DNA from: an uncultured Nitrospina sp.
GTDB lineage: Bacteria; Nitrospinota; Nitrospinia; Nitrospinales; VA-1
Direction: 5' to 3'
Length of the DNA stretch: 8,663 nt
Assembly: GCA_950072225.1 (NCBI GenBank)
Contig: CATMOP010000068.1
Location: forward strand, 1-8,663
Part shown: positions 5,657 to 8,663 of the stretch, piece after piece
Position numbering within the stretch: the stretch's first letter is position 1
Layout of the letters: each line of letters begins with the position of its first letter
Program-made: the position numbers and the translations under genes
The notes under the pieces: generated by a model
What the model was told of the DNA's origin: nothing
Database searches by the model: none
The model's input: the letters and a program-made list of their open reading frames with translations, nothing else

Positions 5657-7075
5657 ATGAAAAAAATCATTATTATAGGAGGCGGCATCGCCGGATTGGC
5701 GGCGGCATACCGTATCCAGAGGGAAATATCATCAGGAACTCCGCTGGAATGCTCCCTACTTGAAGGCGGAGACCAATTTGGAGGAAAAATTGCGACAGAA
5801 AGGTCTGAGGGATTTGTCATAGAACGGGGGCCTGATTCATTTATCTCGCAAAAACCCGCGGCTATCCAATTATGTAAACAACTTGGTATTGAAGGCCATT
5901 TGGTCGGAACCAATCCGGAAACTCCCAGTACCTATGTGTACACCGGTGGCAAGCTGGTGACCATGCCAGATGGCCTGAGCCTGATGATTCCCACCAAATT
6001 CTTGCCTTTCGCCCTGACTCCCCTGTTCAGCCTGGCTGGAAAAATCCGCATGGCGTTCGATCTTTTGATCCCCAAAAAAGTGGATGAAAGCGATGAAAGT
6101 CTGGCCTCATTTATCCGCAGGCGGATGGGCGAGGAAGCGTTGAGAAAAATGGCCGAACCCATGCTGGCTGGCATTTATGCCAGTGATCCCGAAACCATGA
6201 GTATTGGCAGTACCTTTCCCATGTTTGTCGAGACCGAACGCAAATACCGATCCCTCATCCTTGGAATGCTGGCAAGAAAAAAAGCCATGCTCTTAAACGC
6301 CAAAAAGCGTCCTGCAAATAACTACACCTTGTTCATGACCTTGAAAGAGGGTTTGGGGGAAATGGTCGAAGCAATAATTAAAAAATCCCCTGATATTCAA
6401 TTCCAGTCCGGCGCCAGAGTGGAATCCATTTCCAAGAAAGAAGGTGACTGGTGCGTAAATTTAGAAGGCGGCGGGGAAAACAAAGCCCAGGCACTAATAC
6501 TTGCCACTCCCGGCCATATCACTGCCCGGCTCCTGCAACCGGTTGCTCCCAATGCCGCTGAAATCTTAAAACAAATCAAATATGTTTCTACCGCCACTGT
6601 TACTCTGGCGTATGAAAGGGAAGGTTTTTCCCACGCTCTGGATGGATTCGGATTTGTCGTTCCCAAATGTGAAGGCCGGAGCATTCTAGCCTGCACCTGG
6701 ACCTCATCGAAATTTCCCCACCGGGCTCCGCAAGGATATGTCATGCTTCGTTGTTATCTGGGAGGCGCATTGCAGGAAGATATTGCCGAAAAAGATGAAC
6801 AAACCCTAGCCACCCTGGTCATGCAGGACCTTAAGAAAATTATGGGAATCAAAGAAGAACCGGTATTCTGCAAAGTTTTTCACAATCGTAAATCCAACGT
6901 GCAATACCATGTGAACCATTCTGAGCATATTGATTCCATCATGAAAGATTTGGAAAGGTTTCCGGGCCTGTTTCTGGCAGGAAGCGCTTACCGTGGGATC
7001 GGGATACCTGATTGTATCCAAAATGGAAACCAATCTGCCGAATTAGCGACCCAGTTTCTTGCGGGAAAATCCTAA
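5657..7075 (+). CDS. hemG: Protoporphyrinogen oxidase, HemY/HemG type (FAD-dependent)
   Basis: The protein has 472 residues, the usual length of the family. It oxidises protoporphyrinogen IX to protoporphyrin IX, or coproporphyrinogen III to coproporphyrin III in the coproporphyrin-dependent branch, using FAD and O2; the substrate cannot be settled here. Seen: an N-terminal dinucleotide fold IIIIGGGIAGLAAAYRI (4-20), LLEGGDQFGGKI (34-45) and ERGPDSFIS (56-64), typical of the PPOX/amine-oxidase superfamily. A central substrate and membrane-contact region follows, including MPDGLSLMIPTKF. The C-terminal FAD motif is LFLAGSAYRGIGIPDCIQNG (438-457). No signal peptide is present, so it should be cytoplasmic or peripheral on the membrane. 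The start at 5657 is required for an intact FAD motif but lacks a Shine-Dalgarno. The FIST gene follows 46 bp later. The 166-bp divergent spacer is shared with the ferritin-like gene. The oxygen-dependent enzyme is also called HemY. Confidence 0.93.
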   Translation: MKKIIIIGGGIAGLAAAYRIQREISSGTPLECSLLEGGDQFGGKIATERSEGFVIERGPDSFISQKPAAIQLCKQLGIEGHLVGTNPETPSTYVYTGGKLVTMPDGLSLMIPTKFLPFALTPLFSLAGKIRMAFDLLIPKKVDESDESLASFIRRRMGEEALRKMAEPMLAGIYASDPETMSIGSTFPMFVETERKYRSLILGMLARKKAMLLNAKKRPANNYTLFMTLKEGLGEMVEAIIKKSPDIQFQSGARVESISKKEGDWCVNLEGGGENKAQALILATPGHITARLLQPVAPNAAEILKQIKYVSTATVTLAYEREGFSHALDGFGFVVPKCEGRSILACTWTSSKFPHRAPQGYVMLRCYLGGALQEDIAEKDEQTLATLVMQDLKKIMGIKEEPVFCKVFHNRKSNVQYHVNHSEHIDSIMKDLERFPGLFLAGSAYRGIGIPDCIQNGNQSAELATQFLAGKS

Positions 7076-7086
7076 GCGGATATATA
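7059..7086 (+). promoter_or_regulatory. Weak candidate promoter for the FIST gene
   Basis: TTGCGG (7059-7064), 16-nt spacer, TATATA (7081-7086), overlapping the end of hemG. The -35 is the same TTGCGG as proposed for hemG. Both hexamers match consensus only partly, so read-through from hemG remains equally likely. Confidence 0.28.
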
Positions 7087-7121
7087 GCATCTAACATACA
7101 AAACCAAAAAAAGGAGTTTTT

Positions 7122-8330
7122 ATGAAATGGGTTTCCGCCCTATCCCGGCAAACAGATATTGACAGTGCTGTACAAGAAGCGGCTGAATCTGCCATCCGCC
7201 AACTTGGCAAAGACCATGCCGATTTGACCATCGTGTTTGTTTCTCCCCAGTTCAGTGAATTTTATGACAAGGTTCCTGATTTAGTCAGCCGGTATTTCAA
7301 CCCCGGCCTTCTTTTCGGCTGTTCAGGGGGAGGGATCATCGGCAATGGCGAAGAGGCGGAGCAACAGGCGGCACTCAGCATCACCTGTGCAGAGCTGCCC
7401 GGTGTAAAAATCCAGCCCCTGCAACTCGAGACCACCGATCTGCCGGATCAGGACACCTCCCCTTCTGTCTGGAGGGATTGGTTGAAGGTGGATGTGGAAG
7501 ACAACCCGCATTTTGTTTTTCTGGCAGACCCCTTTTCATTCCGAGGCGAAGAGTTTCTGGCCGGGGTGGATTTTGCCTATCCCAGCAGTAAAAAAGTTGG
7601 CGGACTCGCCAGCGGCGCCCAGGCCTTGGGGGGCAATGCCCTGTATCTCGGAGACAAAATCTATCATAGCGGATTGGTGGGCATCGCGTTAAGCGGCGAT
7701 ATCGAAGTTGATACTATTGTCGCGCAGGGGTGCCGTCCCATTGGCAAACCCATGCAAATCACTCAGTGTGAGCAAAACATGTTGAAGGAGCTGGAGGGGA
7801 CGCCCCCATTGGAAGTGATCCAGGAACTCCACGAAACTTTATCGGACGCTGACAAAAATCTACTGCAAACCTCTCTGTTTCTGGGAATAGAAATGGACCC
7901 CATGAAAGACAACCCGAAACAGGGAGATTTCCTCATCCGCAATTTAATGGGGGCGGACCGGGAGAGTGGGGCCCTGGTTATAGGCACCTCGTTAAGAAAC
8001 GGACAACTGGTACAGTTTCATTTGCGCGATAAACAGATGTCGGCAGAAGACCTGAATGTCATGTTGACCCGTTATCTGCAACAGGGAAACGCCGAAAACG
8101 CCAAAGGAGCGCTGTTGTTTTCCTGCCTGGGTCGCGGAAAATATCTTTATGGCAAAACCAATCACGATACCGATATGTTCCGCAGCAAACTGGGGGAGAT
8201 TCCTCTGGGAGGATTTTTTTGCAATGGAGAAATTGGGCCGGTGGGAAACACTACCTTTTTACACGGGTATACCAGCTCGTTCGGTATTTTCCGCCCCTTA
8301 GCAGGGGAGACAGATAGCAAGAGCCCATAA
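7122..8330 (+). CDS. FIST N / FIST C domain protein
   Basis: The protein has 402 residues. The FIST_N part covers about residues 30-210, with LLFGCSGGGIIGNG (63-76) and VGGLASGAQALGGNAL (159-174). FIST_C covers about 220-385, with LFSCLGRGKYLYG (332-344) and the diagnostic IPLGGFFCNGEIGPVGN (360-376) then TFLHGYTSSFGIF (378-390). FIST domains are predicted small-ligand sensors, found alone or attached to kinases, methyl-accepting proteins or the eukaryotic F-box protein FBXO22; the ligand here is unknown. No transmembrane segment, signal peptide or output domain is seen, so it is a stand-alone cytoplasmic protein. The start at 7122 has AAGGAG (7111-7116) 5 nt upstream. It probably forms an operon with hemG, 46 bp away. 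The last 12 codons (RPLAGETDSKSP) run past the domain and contain a CCCC/GGGG hairpin (8294-8307), the first of several palindromes. Confidence 0.9.
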   Translation: MKWVSALSRQTDIDSAVQEAAESAIRQLGKDHADLTIVFVSPQFSEFYDKVPDLVSRYFNPGLLFGCSGGGIIGNGEEAEQQAALSITCAELPGVKIQPLQLETTDLPDQDTSPSVWRDWLKVDVEDNPHFVFLADPFSFRGEEFLAGVDFAYPSSKKVGGLASGAQALGGNALYLGDKIYHSGLVGIALSGDIEVDTIVAQGCRPIGKPMQITQCEQNMLKELEGTPPLEVIQELHETLSDADKNLLQTSLFLGIEMDPMKDNPKQGDFLIRNLMGADRESGALVIGTSLRNGQLVQFHLRDKQMSAEDLNVMLTRYLQQGNAENAKGALLFSCLGRGKYLYGKTNHDTDMFRSKLGEIPLGGFFCNGEIGPVGNTTFLHGYTSSFGIFRPLAGETDSKSP

Positions 8331-8349
8331 GCCGAGACAGAAAAAGCAA

Positions 8350-8380
8350 CCCCCTCAATCCCCCTTGTCAGAGGGAGGGG
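8350..8380. repeat. C-rich/G-rich imperfect palindrome, dispersed-repeat-like
   Basis: CCCCTC (8351-8356) pairs with GAGGGG (8375-8380), and inside it CCCT (8362-8365) faces AGGG (8372-8375), the two pairings competing for one G. The 'CCCTCAATCCCCCTTGTCAG' composition resembles short intergenic palindromic repeats found in many copies in some bacterial genomes (recollection, not searched). No T-tract follows, so it is not a standard terminator, though it lies 20 bp after the FIST stop. Confidence 0.45.
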
Positions 8381-8414
8381 CCTGGGCAAAGACAACTCTT
8401 TACTTGCAAGCAAA

Positions 8415-8485
8415 AGCCATTTACCCCTTCGGGGCATGCGTGATGTCCTCTTCATTAGTCCTCATGCCCTGCAAGGGTAAAGGCT
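8415..8485. repeat. 71-nt imperfect inverted repeat whose arms are themselves hairpins
   Basis: The left arm (8420-8438) and right arm (8463-8481) are inverted copies, 16 of 19 positions matching, with outer TTTACCC/GGGTAAA and inner GGGCATG/CATGCCC. AGCC (8415-8418) and GGCT (8482-8485) extend the pairing past one bulged A. Each arm can also fold alone: CCCC-TTC-GGGG (8424-8434, a C(UUCG)G tetraloop as RNA) and CCCT-GCA-AGGG (8467-8477). Two small palindromes in opposite orientation is the layout of REP doublets (REPINs); a structured RNA leader for the next gene is the alternative. Confidence 0.5.
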
Positions 8486-8531
8486 AAGGAAAAATATCAC
8501 GGCTACTGGCCCCACGCCTAGTGGAGGATTT

Positions 8532-8663
8532 ATGAATGTTACCATATTGGGTTCCGGTACCGCAGTGCCCTCGCTGGAACGCAATTCGTCCGGCGTGCTC
8601 ATTCAGGAAGAGGGCATCAATACTCTGATTGATTTCGGCTATGGAACCCTGAAACAACTTTTG
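8532..8663 (+). CDS. MBL-fold metallo-hydrolase, ribonuclease Z-like, 5' end only
   Basis: The first 44 codons are present; the gene continues past the window. The translation begins MNVTILGSGTAVPSLERNSS, then GVLIQEEGINTLIDFGYG, TLKQLL. The GSGTAVPS turn, the RNSSG segment and (L/I)DxGxGT are the normal opening of the ribonuclease Z/ElaC branch of the metallo-beta-lactamase superfamily. These are Zn2+-dependent phosphodiesterases or hydrolases, and true RNase Z trims tRNA 3' ends. The catalytic HxHxDH motif would come after the window edge, so the activity cannot be confirmed. Phe replaces the common Cys and Tyr the common Glu in DCGEGT, which points to an RNase Z-like paralog rather than RNase Z proper. 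The start is supported by GGAGG (8523-8527) 4 nt before the ATG. No convincing promoter is seen. Confidence 0.82.
   Translation, partial: MNVTILGSGTAVPSLERNSSGVLIQEEGINTLIDFGYGTLKQLL

Noticed and set aside
5671..5681. Shine-Dalgarno-like AGGAGG inside hemG as evidence for a later start
   Set aside because: It encodes the Gly-Gly of the FAD motif, no start codon follows at a usable distance, and a later start would destroy cofactor binding.
5491..5913. 141-codon in-frame extension of the ferritin-like gene upstream of 5490
   Set aside because: It runs antisense through the hemG start and FAD-motif region, its translation looks like low-complexity shadow, and a proper AGGAG site precedes the ATG at 5490.

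Overview
The window reads as an ordinary chromosomal segment of a Gram-negative bacterium. It holds a lipoprotein-type ABC solute-binding protein, a HemY-type protoporphyrinogen oxidase, FIST, DHH and metallo-beta-lactamase-fold enzymes, recognisable Shine-Dalgarno sites and sigma70-like promoters. Base composition is moderate with AT-rich intergenic stretches. The gene mix would suit a Nitrospinota or deltaproteobacterial-type lineage, but that is inference and no phylogenetic marker is present. I see no tRNA, rRNA, CRISPR array, transposase or integrase.

Layout, left to right. (1) 1-827, minus strand: a DUF2939-type membrane-anchored protein followed 31 bp later by the start of a family 5 (oligopeptide-type) solute-binding lipoprotein that runs off the left edge. 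The promoter region upstream (875-910) carries a perfect -10 hexamer and a perfect 9-bp dyad. (2) 1083-3230, plus strand: two adjacent leucine-rich-repeat (LRR) genes in the same reading frame, separated only by TGA TGC. Together they encode 24 repeats, every one exactly 27 residues, in three blocks of 7, 9 and 8. (3) 3326-4537, minus: a DHH/DHHA1 phosphoesterase with an atypical first metal motif, its own strong promoter, and a G-quadruplex-type G-run just upstream. (4) 4707-5490, minus: a two-gene operon of a small helical protein (ferritin-like, Met-rich tail, one Cys-Pro motif) and a double zinc-ribbon protein with an acidic tail. (5) 5657-8330, plus: hemG/hemY, divergent from (4) and possibly leaderless, then a FIST-domain protein 46 bp later. 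(6) 8331-8531: a noncoding stretch with GC-rich palindromes and a 71-nt imperfect inverted repeat. (7) 8532-8663: the start of a ribonuclease Z-like metallo-hydrolase.

How they may work together: hemG/hemY carries out the penultimate step of haem synthesis. The divergent helical/zinc-ribbon pair shares its 166-bp control region, so a link to redox or metal handling is possible but unproven. The most unusual part is the LRR locus: it looks like one ancestral repeat gene duplicated in tandem, with one boundary now a stop/restart and another fused through. I found no complete new multi-gene system. The LRR pair, the structured DNA at 8294-8485 and the dyad at 888-910 most deserve a second look.
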